DNA of 64,000 bases, from NCBI GenBank assembly GCA_964442495.1, contig CAYTZN010000006.1, forward strand, positions 53,402-117,401, given 5' to 3'. This DNA is from CAYTZN01 sp964442495. Lineage in GTDB: Bacteria > Pseudomonadota > Gammaproteobacteria > Legionellales > Legionellaceae. Positions 18,767 through 27,554 of this stretch are shown here, one piece after another. The translations under genes and the position numbers were made by a program. The notes beneath the pieces were generated by a model that searched no databases, was not told where the DNA came from, and saw nothing but the letters and a program-made list of their open reading frames with translations. Position 1 is the stretch's first letter; every line of letters begins with the position of its first letter.

Positions 18767-19558
18767 CTAATTGGCCTGCAAATGAATAGGAGAAAACGCT
18801 TCAGTTTGTATCACAAGCACCAAAGACTGCTTTGCCAATTCCAAAATGGCTAACAATGTCACCACCAATCCCATACGCCCCTCATCATGTGCCAATAGAC
18901 GTGTAAACTCCACCAACTTTTCCCGCTCTAAATGCTGTAATATCAGCGTCATGCGCTCGCCTACAGAATAAAGCTCTCGACTAATTTGATGATGAATAAA
19001 ATGGCCTTGGCGCTTCAGTACATTTACCATCACCATCACGAGCGAAGACAAGTCAATGTCAGGCAGCACTTTGTTCGCTGACGTATTATCATCATAAGAC
19101 TGAACAGAAAACACATCTCGCTCATACCTTGGCAAAGCATCCATATAGAGTGCTGCCGCTTTTATTTGCTCATAAACCTGTAACCGCCTCACCAATTCCA
19201 TGCGTGGGTCGGCTTCTATTTCATCGTTCTCTAACGCATGGACTGGCAACAACAATTTAGATTTAATTTCAGTAAGAACCGAGGCCATGACTAAGTAATC
19301 GGCGGCCAATTCCATTCGCCGCTCTTCTAACAGATCAATATATTGCATGTATTGATCTGTAATCATTGCCATGGGTATATCCATGATGTCTATATTTTGC
19401 TGGCGAATCAGGTAAAGCAATAAATCTAATGGGCCTGTGAACGAATCAAGCAAAACCTCTAATGCATCTGGCGGAATGAACAAATCGGTCGGAAACTCAG
19501 TTAGCGGTTGACCTGCAACCGTCGCTATAACCGAGTGTTCAACCGCTATGGCCTCCAT
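18767..19558 (-). CDS. scpA: Segregation and condensation protein A (kleisin)
   Basis: The 263-aa protein has the ScpA signature FTGPLDLLLYLIRQQNIDI near residue 39, followed by AADYLVMASVLTEIKSKLLL, and a C-terminal winged-helix end. It bridges SMC heads and pairs with ScpB in chromosome compaction. The ATG overlaps the trpS stop (TAATG), so translation is coupled to trpS. Confidence 0.95.
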   Translation of the reverse strand: MEAIAVEHSVIATVAGQPLTEFPTDLFIPPDALEVLLDSFTGPLDLLLYLIRQQNIDIMDIPMAMITDQYMQYIDLLEERRMELAADYLVMASVLTEIKSKLLLPVHALENDEIEADPRMELVRRLQVYEQIKAAALYMDALPRYERDVFSVQSYDDNTSANKVLPDIDLSSLVMVMVNVLKRQGHFIHHQISRELYSVGERMTLILQHLEREKLVEFTRLLAHDEGRMGLVVTLLAILELAKQSLVLVIQTEAFSPIHLQAN

Positions 19559-20769
19559 TAATAATCCAAACCCATCACTTCACGCACGTCGCTCAGTGTT
19601 TTGTTCGCTTCTTCGCGAGCTTGCTCACTCCCTTCAGCCACAATACGTTTCACAGAACCCAAATCGTCTTCATATTCTTTTATTGCCTGCTGTATGGGTA
19701 GAAGCTCACGCACAATTGCATCAATCACGGGGCGCTTACAATCAACACAACCAATACCCGCCGAGCGACATCCATTTTGCACCCAAGCTTTTGTTGTTTC
19801 ATCCGAATATATCGTGTGAAATTGCCAAACAGGACATTTTTCTGGTTCACCCGGATCGTTGCGCTTAATCCTCGCTGGATCAGTGGGCATGGTTAAAATT
19901 TTCTTTTCAACCTGCAAGGGCTCTTCCCGTAAACTGATGGTGTTCTGGTATGACTTGGACATTTTTTGACCGTCTGTGCCTGGCATTTTAGCATGCTCTG
20001 TCAACATGGCTTGTGGCTCAGGCAAAATAATTTTTCCAATACCGTCTAAATAACCTAATAAACGTTCTTTATCGCCAAGCGACAGGTTATGTTGATTTGC
20101 AAGCAACGCTCGTGCGGTATTTAAAGACTCGTGAGAACCTTCTTGTTGGAAATCTTTTCGAAGCTCCGAATATAATTTGCCATTTTTTTTGCCCATTTTT
20201 TTTATTGCTTCAAGCGCCAATGCTTCAAAATTTGGCTCACGACCATACAAATGATTAAAACGTCTCGCTACCTCGCGAATCAACTCAATGTGAGCGACCT
20301 GATCATCCCCTACAGGGACAAAATCTGCTTTATAAAGCAAAACATCAGCACTTTGTAAAAGGGGATACCCTAAAAAACCATACGTAGATAAATCTTTTTC
20401 ACGCAGTTTTTCTTGTTGGTCCTTATAAGTTGGTACACGCTCTAACCATCCAAGTGGCGTTATCATGGATAATAGCAAGTGCAATTCGGCATGCTCAGGC
20501 ACCCAGGACTGAATAAAAATACGCGATAAACTTGGATTGACCCCACACGCCAACCAATCAATAACCATTTCCCATAAATATTTTTCTATCACACCAGATT
20601 CTGCATAATGCGTGGTTAAACCATGCCAATCTGCTACAAAAAAATAACAATCATATTGATGTTGTAATTTAAGCCAGTTTTTCAAGACCCCATGATAATG
20701 ACCTAGATGTAATGCACCACTAGGACGCATTCCTGAAACCACCCGTTTGTTGTTACCAAAAGCTGACAT
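19558..20769 (-). CDS. trpS: Tryptophanyl-tRNA synthetase
   Basis: I place the start at the ATG at 20769, behind TGAGGA, rather than at the in-frame TTG four codons upstream; this gives 403 aa. Class I motifs are GALHLGHYHG (HIGH) near residue 18 and GQKMSKS (KMSKS) near 270. The protein is about 70 residues longer than E. coli TrpS. The extra length includes an insertion near residues 180-250 and a Cys-containing stretch (IGCVDCKRP) near 340. It attaches Trp to tRNA(Trp). It heads the run scpA-scpB-rluB-rlmD. Confidence 0.96.
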   Translation of the reverse strand: MSAFGNNKRVVSGMRPSGALHLGHYHGVLKNWLKLQHQYDCYFFVADWHGLTTHYAESGVIEKYLWEMVIDWLACGVNPSLSRIFIQSWVPEHAELHLLLSMITPLGWLERVPTYKDQQEKLREKDLSTYGFLGYPLLQSADVLLYKADFVPVGDDQVAHIELIREVARRFNHLYGREPNFEALALEAIKKMGKKNGKLYSELRKDFQQEGSHESLNTARALLANQHNLSLGDKERLLGYLDGIGKIILPEPQAMLTEHAKMPGTDGQKMSKSYQNTISLREEPLQVEKKILTMPTDPARIKRNDPGEPEKCPVWQFHTIYSDETTKAWVQNGCRSAGIGCVDCKRPVIDAIVRELLPIQQAIKEYEDDLGSVKRIVAEGSEQAREEANKTLSDVREVMGLDY

Positions 20770-20802
20770 TACAATCCTCAATATAAAAATTACTGCAGTA
20801 TA

Positions 20803-21423
20803 CTACCTAAAAGGCTCCGGATCGCCCTTCCCCACCCGTAAAATATCAGGATATTCGCCGGTTAAATCCACCACTGTTGTAGGCTCTTGCCCACAATTTC
20901 CCCCATCAATCACTAAATCAATTTGATTTCCCAGTAAATCTTTAATAGCCTCGGGTTCCCCTAAAGGTGCTGTAGCACCTGGCAAAATGAGTGTTGTACT
21001 CATCAAAGGCGCCTCTAAACATTCCAGTAATGAGAGAGTAATAATATTTTCAGGAACGCGTAAACCTAATGTTTTACGCTTAGGATGCAACATTAAACGT
21101 GGCACCTCGTTAGTTGCATTTAAAATGAACGTGTATGAGCCTGGAGTAAAGGCTTTTAATAAGCGAAAAATAGGATTACTAACGCGCGCATAAGTTGCAA
21201 GTTGTGATAAATCACTGCAAACCAATGTCATGTTATGGTTCTTATCCAGCTGCCGCAAACGTCTAATACGCTCCAAGGCGGATTTATTTCCCAGCGCACA
21301 GCCTAACGCATACCCTGAGTCAGTTGGATAAACTATCAATCCACCCTCCTCTACAATTGTAGCTGCTTGACGTAATAATCTTGACTGTGGGTTGTCAGGG
21401 TGAATTGCGAAAAACTGCCCCAT
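20803..21423 (-). CDS. yciO: YciO/Sua5-family threonylcarbamoyl-AMP synthase-like protein
   Basis: The 206-aa product starts MGQFFAIHPDNPQSRLLRQA, the start typical of YciO. It has the YrdC-fold core IVYPTDSGYALGC and KRKTLGLRVPEN, and ends at the single domain, without the Sua5 C-terminal extension. Sua5/TsaC enzymes make the precursor of the t6A tRNA modification; YciO is a close relative with weaker or uncertain activity. It lies just downstream of rnm on the same strand, a common pairing. Confidence 0.9.
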   Translation of the reverse strand: MGQFFAIHPDNPQSRLLRQAATIVEEGGLIVYPTDSGYALGCALGNKSALERIRRLRQLDKNHNMTLVCSDLSQLATYARVSNPIFRLLKAFTPGSYTFILNATNEVPRLMLHPKRKTLGLRVPENIITLSLLECLEAPLMSTTLILPGATAPLGEPEAIKDLLGNQIDLVIDGGNCGQEPTTVVDLTGEYPDILRVGKGDPEPFR

Positions 21424-21439
21424 AAAATTTAGTCCTTTT

Positions 21440-22267
21440 TTAAATAGTCCATTGATGCCAAATTGGCGTACAGTTTACTGGTAATTCACGTTGCTGGCCA
21501 AGCCCTTTACGAGATAACCTATCGCCATGGTAGTCAGAACCTGTAGAAGCAAAAAGCTCAAATCGACTGCAAAGACCCGCCAATTCGTTCGCGTCAGCCA
21601 CGGTCATTTCACCAGAAACAACCTCCATGCCCACACCACCTGCCGATTTAAAAAGTTTAATTAACTCATGCAGTTTCGAACGGGTCAACGAATACTTCAA
21701 AGGATGGGCAATTACCGCATCCCCTTTAGCCTCTATAATCGCAGCAACTGCCTCTTCAATACTTATCCACGCAGTGGCCGCGTAAGCGACGCGGCCGTTT
21801 CCCAGAAAGCGCTTGAAGGCTGACTTCATGTCAGGCACCACACCTTCGTTTATCAAAACTTGTGCAAAATGAGGCCTGCCTACACGAGCATGGCCCGCTA
21901 TTTCACAAGCCTTTTGATAAGCATCTTCAATACCACAAGCGAGAAGAGACGTTGCAATTTGATGAGCCCGCTCGATTCGCCTATCATTTTGCAAGGCAAT
22001 TAATGTTTTTAACCCAATATCGTCTAATGAAATATTTAACCCAATGATGTGAATATCATGTTTTTTCCAACGGACACTAAGCTCAATACCATTAATAATA
22101 GTGATATCTTTACCAAGAGCGACTTCATGCAATGGCAAAAGACCTTCAATTGTATCATGATCAGTGAGCGCTAAAACACGGACACCCAAATCCATAGCTT
22201 TCTGTAAGAGCGCACTGGGGCTGAGTTCCCCGTCTGAAAAATAACTATGGCAATGCAAATCAATCAT
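21440..22267 (-). CDS. rnm: PHP-domain RNase AM (YciV/TrpH-type 5'-3' exonuclease)
   Basis: ATG at 22267 gives MIDLHCHSYFSDGELSP, the canonical PHP-domain start; a GTG at 22306 would add 13 residues. The protein is then 275 aa. Metal ligands are visible in DLHCHSYFSDG, LTDHDTIEG, a later AHP motif (DAVIAHPLKYSL) and GSDYHGD. Family members trim the 5' ends of rRNA and degrade short RNA, or act on 3',5'-bisnucleotides. It is followed by yciO 17 bases on. Confidence 0.9.
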   Translation of the reverse strand: MIDLHCHSYFSDGELSPSALLQKAMDLGVRVLALTDHDTIEGLLPLHEVALGKDITIINGIELSVRWKKHDIHIIGLNISLDDIGLKTLIALQNDRRIERAHQIATSLLACGIEDAYQKACEIAGHARVGRPHFAQVLINEGVVPDMKSAFKRFLGNGRVAYAATAWISIEEAVAAIIEAKGDAVIAHPLKYSLTRSKLHELIKLFKSAGGVGMEVVSGEMTVADANELAGLCSRFELFASTGSDYHGDRLSRKGLGQQRELPVNCTPIWHQWTI

Positions 22268-22395
22268 AAGTAATTTTGTACAAGATATTAATCGTGCAAC
22301 ACTCACCGGTAAATTTAGGTACCTGATTATAGTTCATATTGAGATGAATTGTTCAATAATGAACAAAAATAGAATACACAGAAAAAACACACATA

Positions 22396-22423
22396 TTGTT
22401 TTTAATAATTTTGTATTTATACT
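22396..22423 (+). promoter_or_regulatory. Possible sigma-70 promoter of the Cys-rich peptide gene
   Basis: TTGTTT (22396-22401), a 16-base spacer and TATACT (22418-22423) are a fair match to the consensus. The leader to the ATG at 22501 would be about 70 bases. It contains a short dyad, GCTAG-GATGA-CTAGC (22446-22460), and ends with a strong AAGGAAGG ribosome-binding site. Confidence 0.4.
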
Positions 22424-22500
22424 CTATATAACATCTTAGCCTTTTGCTAGGATGACTAGCGTGGTATTTTAGTTTTCACTAATATTCAAGGAAGGTTATA

Positions 22501-22746
22501 ATGAAAAAATCATCTTTAGCAGTTGCTGCATTACTGTCAACATTATCAGCCGCAGTTATTGTTCCTGTAGCATATGCTGCTGATACATCTAGCACACAAA
22601 CCACTACAACAACTTGCACTGGTTGCAAGGGAAAAGACACCTGTTCTGGTAAAAATTGCAGCGGTAGCAGTTGTGTTGGCAGTACTTGCGGTGGCAGCAC
22701 TTGCGGCGGAAGCACTTGTGGTGGCAGTACTTGCAGCGGCAGTTAA
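22501..22746 (+). CDS. Small secreted Cys-pentad repeat peptide (candidate metal-binding RiPP precursor)
   Basis: The 81-aa product has a clear Sec signal peptide, with a hydrophobic core at residues 5-24 and a cut near AYA-AD. A Thr/Ser linker follows, then nine Cys. From the third Cys on they fall every fifth residue: C-SGKN, C-SGSS, C-VGST, then three C-GGST units and C-SGS. This spacing matches the KCGEG pentads of HvfA-type peptides that MNIO (DUF692) enzymes convert to copper-binding oxazolone/thioamide forms. No DUF692 gene is adjacent, so modification is only a hypothesis. The AAGGAAGG ribosome-binding site suggests high expression. The other three-base frames here are shadows of the repeat. 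Confidence 0.8.
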   Translation: MKKSSLAVAALLSTLSAAVIVPVAYAADTSSTQTTTTTCTGCKGKDTCSGKNCSGSSCVGSTCGGSTCGGSTCGGSTCSGS

Positions 22747-22779
22747 TCCAATAGTTCGTATTTATTAAACAACGACTAA

Positions 22780-22813
22780 GTTGATCACTTGGTTTAACTT
22801 ATAAGTGATCAAC
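22780..22813. terminator. Perfect 11-bp inverted repeat between the Cys-rich peptide gene and its neighbour
   Basis: GTTGATCACTT (22780-22790) and AAGTGATCAAC (22803-22813) flank a 12-base loop. No T tract follows, so it may be an attenuator, an mRNA-stabilising hairpin that raises peptide expression over the downstream gene, or an operator. Confidence 0.5.
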
Positions 22814-22849
22814 ATCTATTAATACAAAAACTACTATTGAATATTTTTT

Positions 22850-23566
22850 ATGCAAGAAGAATCCCTTTTTAACCTCCCTCCCCTTACAAGATGGCGAAAA
22901 GCAAAAATGTTGAGTTATGCTGAAAAAGTGCTCTCTTCCCAACACGAGATGACCACCAAAAAAGGTAAAAATATTCTTCATTATACCCTGCAAAAAAAAC
23001 GTCAACACGAACGCCTGAGTCATTATCCTAAGGGCGATAGAATAGATAAAAAAACAGGCGCCCAATATTTTTACCATTGCCACCGAGAAGACCTGGATCG
23101 CGCTGAACATGGGCATTTTCATTGTTTTTTAAGGTATAAATTCATCCCTAAGCACATTCAACCAACACCATTACCAGATTGGGATAAATACATTGAAAAT
23201 CCCATGACACACCTTGTTGCTATTGGAATGGACCTTTATGGTCAACCCATTCGTTTATTTACGGTTAATCGCTGGATATCATCCGAAATTTGGTATGACG
23301 CAAAACACCTACCTAAATTTATCAAACGGTATAAAATGACCTTACAAGATGACCCGTATTGGCAAAAACTGGATCAATGGATAGACGCTATGCTTCACCT
23401 CTTTGAGCCACAAATTCATTGGCTCCACCACCAACGCGATGCTTTTTTAGAACAATATAAATTACAACATCCCGAATCAAATGCTTATGAAATAAGAGAC
23501 TTAGAAGAGTTATCAGAGGTACATATTGATTTAAAAAGCCAAATTCAATGGATATTAAACAATTAG
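22850..23566 (+). CDS. Conserved His/Cys-rich protein, tentatively DUF6969
   Basis: The 238-aa soluble protein has a conserved central block: SHYPKGDRIDKKTGAQYFYH, then a dense His/Cys cluster (H76, C77, H78, H87, H89, H91, C92), then HLVAIGMDLYGQPIRLFTVN and RWIS. I associate this block with the uncharacterised DUF6969 family, from memory. The clustered His and Cys suggest metal binding. It lies 104 bases downstream of the secreted Cys-pentad peptide gene on the same strand, so a joint role in metal handling is possible, though unproven. Confidence 0.65.
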   Translation: MQEESLFNLPPLTRWRKAKMLSYAEKVLSSQHEMTTKKGKNILHYTLQKKRQHERLSHYPKGDRIDKKTGAQYFYHCHREDLDRAEHGHFHCFLRYKFIPKHIQPTPLPDWDKYIENPMTHLVAIGMDLYGQPIRLFTVNRWISSEIWYDAKHLPKFIKRYKMTLQDDPYWQKLDQWIDAMLHLFEPQIHWLHHQRDAFLEQYKLQHPESNAYEIRDLEELSEVHIDLKSQIQWILNN

Positions 23567-23619
23567 TAAGCTCATAGAGTACTTCAGGGTCAACACATTT
23601 AAACGCGCACTATAAATTC

Positions 23620-23790
23620 AAAACACACACATCTCAGGCTTTATGCGTGGGATCCAGTACGATCTTGATGCAAGAAAAGATGCATAACGAGCATAATGCA
23701 CGGAATGCAGGCAAGTAAAAGGTCATTTGTGCTTAAAAATCAGATGGATTTACCCGGTAGATTGCATGATTTAACTTGTACAACAACGTG
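23620..23790. repeat. Dispersed intergenic hairpin repeat, copy A, within a 374-base gene-free gap
   Basis: The hairpin core CAGGC-TTTAT-GCGTG (23635-23649) is followed by GGATCCAGTACGATCTT and, about 60 bases on, GGTCATTTGTGCTTAAAAAT. Both segments recur in copy C near 30506-30620, and the second in weaker form in copy B near 26090. Nothing else of note is visible in the gap between 23567 and ybeY. Confidence 0.7.
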
Positions 23791-23940
23791 TACATAGACT
23801 ATGCTTGAAGTATATTTCCTAAGCCAAATATCTCATTGAGTGATCTATATTTTAACCTATCATTCCATTTCTCTAATACAGGTGCCCATGCACTTCCTGT
23901 GGAATGCAACTTACGAAACCCTGACATGAACGCTTTAACA

Positions 23941-24417
23941 ATGAATTACCATATTGATATTCAACATGCTTCTGAAGCCATCAATCCTGTGACGGATGCA
24001 ACGTTAACTTCTTGGGCAACCTATGCTCTGAATGGATTAAAAGACACGGCGGAACTGACGCTCCGTTTCGTTAACAGTGATGAAATAACCCATCTTAATC
24101 ACGAATATCGAAAAATAAATAAAGCTACAAATGTGCTCGCCTTTCCTGCAAGCTACCCTAAAGACATCGCGCTAGACTACCCTCTCTTAGGCGATATTGT
24201 TATCTGTCCCCAAGTGTTACTTGAAGAAAGCATTTCCCTAAAAAAACCATTGGTCGCTCACTGGGCACACATTGTCATTCATGGGGTTCTTCACTTGCTA
24301 GGCTATGATCATATTGAGGAGGCTGAAGCTAAAGTAATGCAAACCAAAGAAATTGAGCTGCTTCTCGGGTTGGGTTTTGAGGACCCTTACGCATCCATCG
24401 AAACAGAGGCCAACTAG
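23941..24417 (+). CDS. ybeY: Endoribonuclease YbeY (16S rRNA maturation)
   Basis: The ATG at 23941 gives MNYHIDIQHA, fitting the family start, and a 158-aa product; ATG at 23926 and a TTG further up are in frame but less likely. The zinc-binding motif HGVLHLLGYDH near the C-terminus and the NHEYRKINKATNVLAF block define YbeY, which acts in 3' processing of 16S rRNA and ribosome quality control. The usual upstream partner phoH is absent; a dispersed repeat lies there instead. corC follows directly. Confidence 0.93.
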   Translation: MNYHIDIQHASEAINPVTDATLTSWATYALNGLKDTAELTLRFVNSDEITHLNHEYRKINKATNVLAFPASYPKDIALDYPLLGDIVICPQVLLEESISLKKPLVAHWAHIVIHGVLHLLGYDHIEEAEAKVMQTKEIELLLGLGFEDPYASIETEAN

Positions 24418-24418
24418 A

Positions 24419-25306
24419 GTGAATACAAAAAACAAGCATCGTTCATGGCTCATGCGATTAAAACAATGTTTTAGGACTGAACCAAAGAACAAAGACGAAT
24501 TAATCAAATTGTTGCGTGATGCACACACTCGCACTCTTATTGATTCAGAAACATTAGCCATGATTGAAGGTGTTATCTTATTTGCGCAGATGAAAGTTCG
24601 TGACATCATGCTTCCTAAACAACAAATGACATGTATACCTCACGATGCAAAAATAAATGAAATTATTGCAATCGTCACACAATCTGGGCACTCACGTTTT
24701 CCGGTTACAGGTGAGGGTAAAAACGACATTATTGGCATTTTGCATGCTAAAGATTTACTACGTTTCCAAGATGAAGAGAATGCTTCCTTTGATCTACTCG
24801 ACATTGCGCGACAAGCAACGTTTGTGCCTGAAAGTAAACGCCTTGATCTATTGCTTAGCGAATTTCGCTCAAATCGCAATCACATGGCCATTGTGGTCGA
24901 CGAATACGGCTCTGTGGCAGGATTTGTTACTTTAGAAGACATTATTGAGCAAATCATTGGTGACATTGAAGATGAGTTTGATATTGATGAAGAGGCCTAT
25001 ATAAAGGCCCACAGCGATAGTCATTATATTATCAAAGCCCATACGCCTATTGATGAGTTTAATGAGCAATTACACGCTAACTTTAGTGATGAATCCTATG
25101 ATACGATCGGTGGGATTGTAATGACCAATTTTGGGCATCTGCCTAAACGGGGCGAAGTGATTACTATTGATCAATTTGAATTTAAAGTCATTAATGCAGA
25201 CGCTAGGCGCATTAAATTATTGGAGTGCTTTGATTTACGTCTTCATCAACCTGAAAAAAGGGCACTACCCCTAACAAGCAACCACACGCCTAAAAAATCT
25301 GACTGA
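24419..25306 (+). CDS. corC: CorC/YbeX-type CBS-domain protein
   Basis: The GTG at 24419, one base after the ybeY stop, gives a 295-aa product matching YbeX; ATG at 24452 is also possible. There are two CBS domains (VRDIMLPKQQMTCIPHDAKI, and MAIVVDEYGSVAGFVTLEDI) and a C-terminal transporter-associated domain (SYDTIGGIVMTNFGHLPKRG). No membrane segment is present. YbeX is linked to ribosome metabolism and to magnesium/cobalt efflux. The pairing with ybeY is conserved in gammaproteobacteria. Confidence 0.92.
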   Translation: MNTKNKHRSWLMRLKQCFRTEPKNKDELIKLLRDAHTRTLIDSETLAMIEGVILFAQMKVRDIMLPKQQMTCIPHDAKINEIIAIVTQSGHSRFPVTGEGKNDIIGILHAKDLLRFQDEENASFDLLDIARQATFVPESKRLDLLLSEFRSNRNHMAIVVDEYGSVAGFVTLEDIIEQIIGDIEDEFDIDEEAYIKAHSDSHYIIKAHTPIDEFNEQLHANFSDESYDTIGGIVMTNFGHLPKRGEVITIDQFEFKVINADARRIKLLECFDLRLHQPEKRALPLTSNHTPKKSD

Positions 25307-25336
25307 TAGCTAAGCCAATATAAGGGATTCCTGAAA

Positions 25337-26020
25337 ATGACGAGTCATATCTTGATAGTAGATGATGATGCAGAACTTACAGACTTGCTTGTTGAATATC
25401 TAAAACCCGAAGGATTTGAAATTACTTGCGTACACAATGGTGAAGATGGCGTAAAAAAGGCTCTCAATCAACCTTTTGATGCTGTAATACTCGATATCAT
25501 GCTGCCCAAATTAAATGGTTTTGAGGTATTGAGGGCGATTCGTGAGCATTTAGAGACCCCTATTCTGATGTTAACCGCTCGTGGCGATGACCTTGACCGC
25601 ATCGTAGGCCTTGAAATTGGTGCCGATGATTATTTACAAAAACCTTGCAATCCCCGTGAATTGATTGCAAGACTACGTGCCATTTTAAGACGCACTCAAA
25701 AAGCACCTGTTCACAAACCACTAATCGAGCACCATGGCATTGTAGTAGATTGTACAACGCGCACAGTGCTTTCATTGGGTAAAGTGTTAGAATTAACCAA
25801 CGCTGAATTCAATATCATTGAAATGCTCATTAAATCCCCGGGGCAAGCCTTTTCTAAGGAAGAGTTAACAGAATATGCATTAGGCCGTAAATACACGGCG
25901 TATGATAGAAGTATCGATGTTCATATCAGTAATTTACGCAATAAACTCAATAATAATAAGTCAGACGAGGAGGGCTTAATTAAAACCGTCCGTGGATTTG
26001 GTTATTTGTTTCATGCATAA
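25337..26020 (+). CDS. cpxR: CpxR-like OmpR-family response regulator, without adjacent kinase
   Basis: The 227-aa protein has a receiver domain (acidic pocket IVDDD; phospho-acceptor Asp in VILDIMLPKLNGFEVL; Lys in LQKPCNP) and a C-terminal winged-helix DNA-binding domain (ISNLRNKLNNN). Its sequence is closest to CpxR by eye. CpxR controls envelope stress genes and, in Legionella, several Dot/Icm and effector genes. No histidine kinase follows: the next 290 bases hold a dispersed repeat and then an unrelated membrane protein. It is either an orphan or its cpxA lies elsewhere. Confidence 0.85.
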   Translation: MTSHILIVDDDAELTDLLVEYLKPEGFEITCVHNGEDGVKKALNQPFDAVILDIMLPKLNGFEVLRAIREHLETPILMLTARGDDLDRIVGLEIGADDYLQKPCNPRELIARLRAILRRTQKAPVHKPLIEHHGIVVDCTTRTVLSLGKVLELTNAEFNIIEMLIKSPGQAFSKEELTEYALGRKYTAYDRSIDVHISNLRNKLNNNKSDEEGLIKTVRGFGYLFHA

Positions 26021-26049
26021 ATTTTTTTAGAAAATTTTCCTTACCATAT

Positions 26050-26170
26050 TGACGCAAAATCGCATGGGTAGCGTGCACAAACCACGGTAGGTAGGCAAGT
26101 ACAACGTCATTTGAACAAAAAAATTAGATGCGTTTGCCCTGACACAATAGTATAGTTGACTGGATTTTTA
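26050..26170. repeat. Dispersed intergenic repeat, diverged copy B
   Basis: The segment GTAGGCAAGTACAACGTCAT and the following AAAAATTAGATG align with copy A (GCAGGCAAGTAAAAGGTCAT and AAAAATCAGATGG). The TTTAT hairpin is not recognisable here. It occupies the position behind the CpxR-like gene where a cpxA kinase would be expected. Confidence 0.45.
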
Positions 26171-26309
26171 ATGGCATGTATACGGCAATGTTTACAACGC
26201 GCCTAAAAATTCGACTGAAACTAAAAAAAATACATCATTTAAAAATTAATCTTCCATATATTTTGAAAAATATACAAGGATACGCTTGCAGTAAGGCTAG
26301 GGACAGGAT

Positions 26310-27107
26310 TTGAAAAATAAAACAGATATACTCAATAAAGCAAGTGGTGGGCTCTTTCTTGTAGGGGCTTTATTTTCAAGACTCAAAAGTGTTCCTATTT
26401 ACGTCTTGGGAACCGTTCTTAACCTTACCTCATTATTGGCTTATTTTGTTGGCTATTTGATTTGGTACTCAGCCTCTTTATTTTACCCAAACGTCCCAAG
26501 AAAAGATAATCGTTGGTTTGGATTTGCAGACATCAAATACCAATATCAAATGGCGGCCCTATTGGGAACTATTTCTACACTAATCTTTTTAATAGCGCCT
26601 GCATTTTTTCTCCTCGCTGCATGGCTTTATACTCTCAGTAACGTGATATGGGGCATTAGTGAATACCATAAAAAGGAAAATCCCGATCCTAACGACAAGT
26701 TCTACTCTACAAAAAGACAAGCGCTGTACCTTCGTTATGCAGCGATCATTGCTGCTAGCAGCTTACTAAGCGCCGTCTCTGCCACAGCCATATCCCTCTT
26801 TCCCGCCGCCACTATTATTATTCTCGCAGGCTCTTTAATTGTAGGTGTTGGCCTTGCTATTCCAGCATTTTATTATTGGTTAAAATCTGTTTTCGGTTAT
26901 TTTCGTCCAGATTCACTTAAACATTCCTACCATCAATTATCCAACCAACTATCCTTTTCACTAACGTCAAAAGACAAACCCTCGCCTGCAAATCAGGATA
27001 CATCGAATATGCACCACTCCTCCCCCCTATCATCTAAACGCACCTCTAATAAAGATCTAGATATAATTGAAAATCCAAATAATTTACCTCGCATTACTTG
27101 TCAGTAA
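26310..27107 (+). CDS. Uncharacterised multi-pass membrane protein
   Basis: The 265-aa product starts at TTG (26310), close behind AGGA. There are four or five hydrophobic segments, around residues 12-50 (two), 85-115, 143-175 and 175-200. A hydrophilic Ser/Pro/Asn-rich tail of about 60 residues follows (from about 205). I do not recognise a family. The cytosolic-type tail on a short membrane bundle is a layout seen in some membrane-targeted effectors of Legionellales, but an ordinary inner-membrane protein is equally likely. Confidence 0.6.
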   Translation: MKNKTDILNKASGGLFLVGALFSRLKSVPIYVLGTVLNLTSLLAYFVGYLIWYSASLFYPNVPRKDNRWFGFADIKYQYQMAALLGTISTLIFLIAPAFFLLAAWLYTLSNVIWGISEYHKKENPDPNDKFYSTKRQALYLRYAAIIAASSLLSAVSATAISLFPAATIIILAGSLIVGVGLAIPAFYYWLKSVFGYFRPDSLKHSYHQLSNQLSFSLTSKDKPSPANQDTSNMHHSSPLSSKRTSNKDLDIIENPNNLPRITCQ

Positions 27108-27153
27108 AATTTAATATGAGTATAGTCTTCCCCCCTGCATTAGGAGCTCTTTT

Positions 27154-27552
27154 GTGAACGATATTGCCCTGGAAATGATCATGAACGCCCACAAAGCATT
27201 GGCAAATGCGTATGCACCTTATTCAAAATTTTCCGTTGCAGCCTGTATTTCTACAAAGGATAATCGCTTATTCACCGGCGTTAATGTAGAAAATTGCTCT
27301 TATGGATTAACTATCTGTGCAGAAACCTCCGCAATATGTCAAATGGTGGCTTCAGGCGCAACATCCATTAATAGCATGGTGATTTTAGCGGGCAACAATT
27401 CGCTTTGTTCTCCTTGTGGCGCGTGTAGACAAAGGATTCAAGAGTTTTCAACGCCCGAAACCCTTATTCACTTATGTGATGCTCATTCTGTTTTAAAAAC
27501 AGTAACAATTGATGATCTTTTACCAATGGCCTTTAGCCTTAATGGATTTTAA
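27154..27552 (+). CDS. cdd: Cytidine deaminase
   Basis: The 132-aa product begins at GTG behind AGGAGC. The zinc-binding catalytic motifs CAETSAICQM (Cys plus catalytic Glu) and PCGACRQ are intact, and NVENCSYGLT precedes them. It is the homotetrameric short form of cytidine deaminase, converting cytidine and deoxycytidine to uridine forms. It is the first gene of a salvage operon: the purine nucleoside phosphorylase gene starts three bases after its stop codon. Confidence 0.96.
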   Translation: MNDIALEMIMNAHKALANAYAPYSKFSVAACISTKDNRLFTGVNVENCSYGLTICAETSAICQMVASGATSINSMVILAGNNSLCSPCGACRQRIQEFSTPETLIHLCDAHSVLKTVTIDDLLPMAFSLNGF

Positions 27553-27554
27553 AA

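Noticed and set aside
22574..22768. An alternative Ala/Val-rich frame over the Cys-pentad peptide gene
   Set aside because: It is a frame-shifted reading of the repeat and starts inside the peptide gene without a ribosome-binding site.
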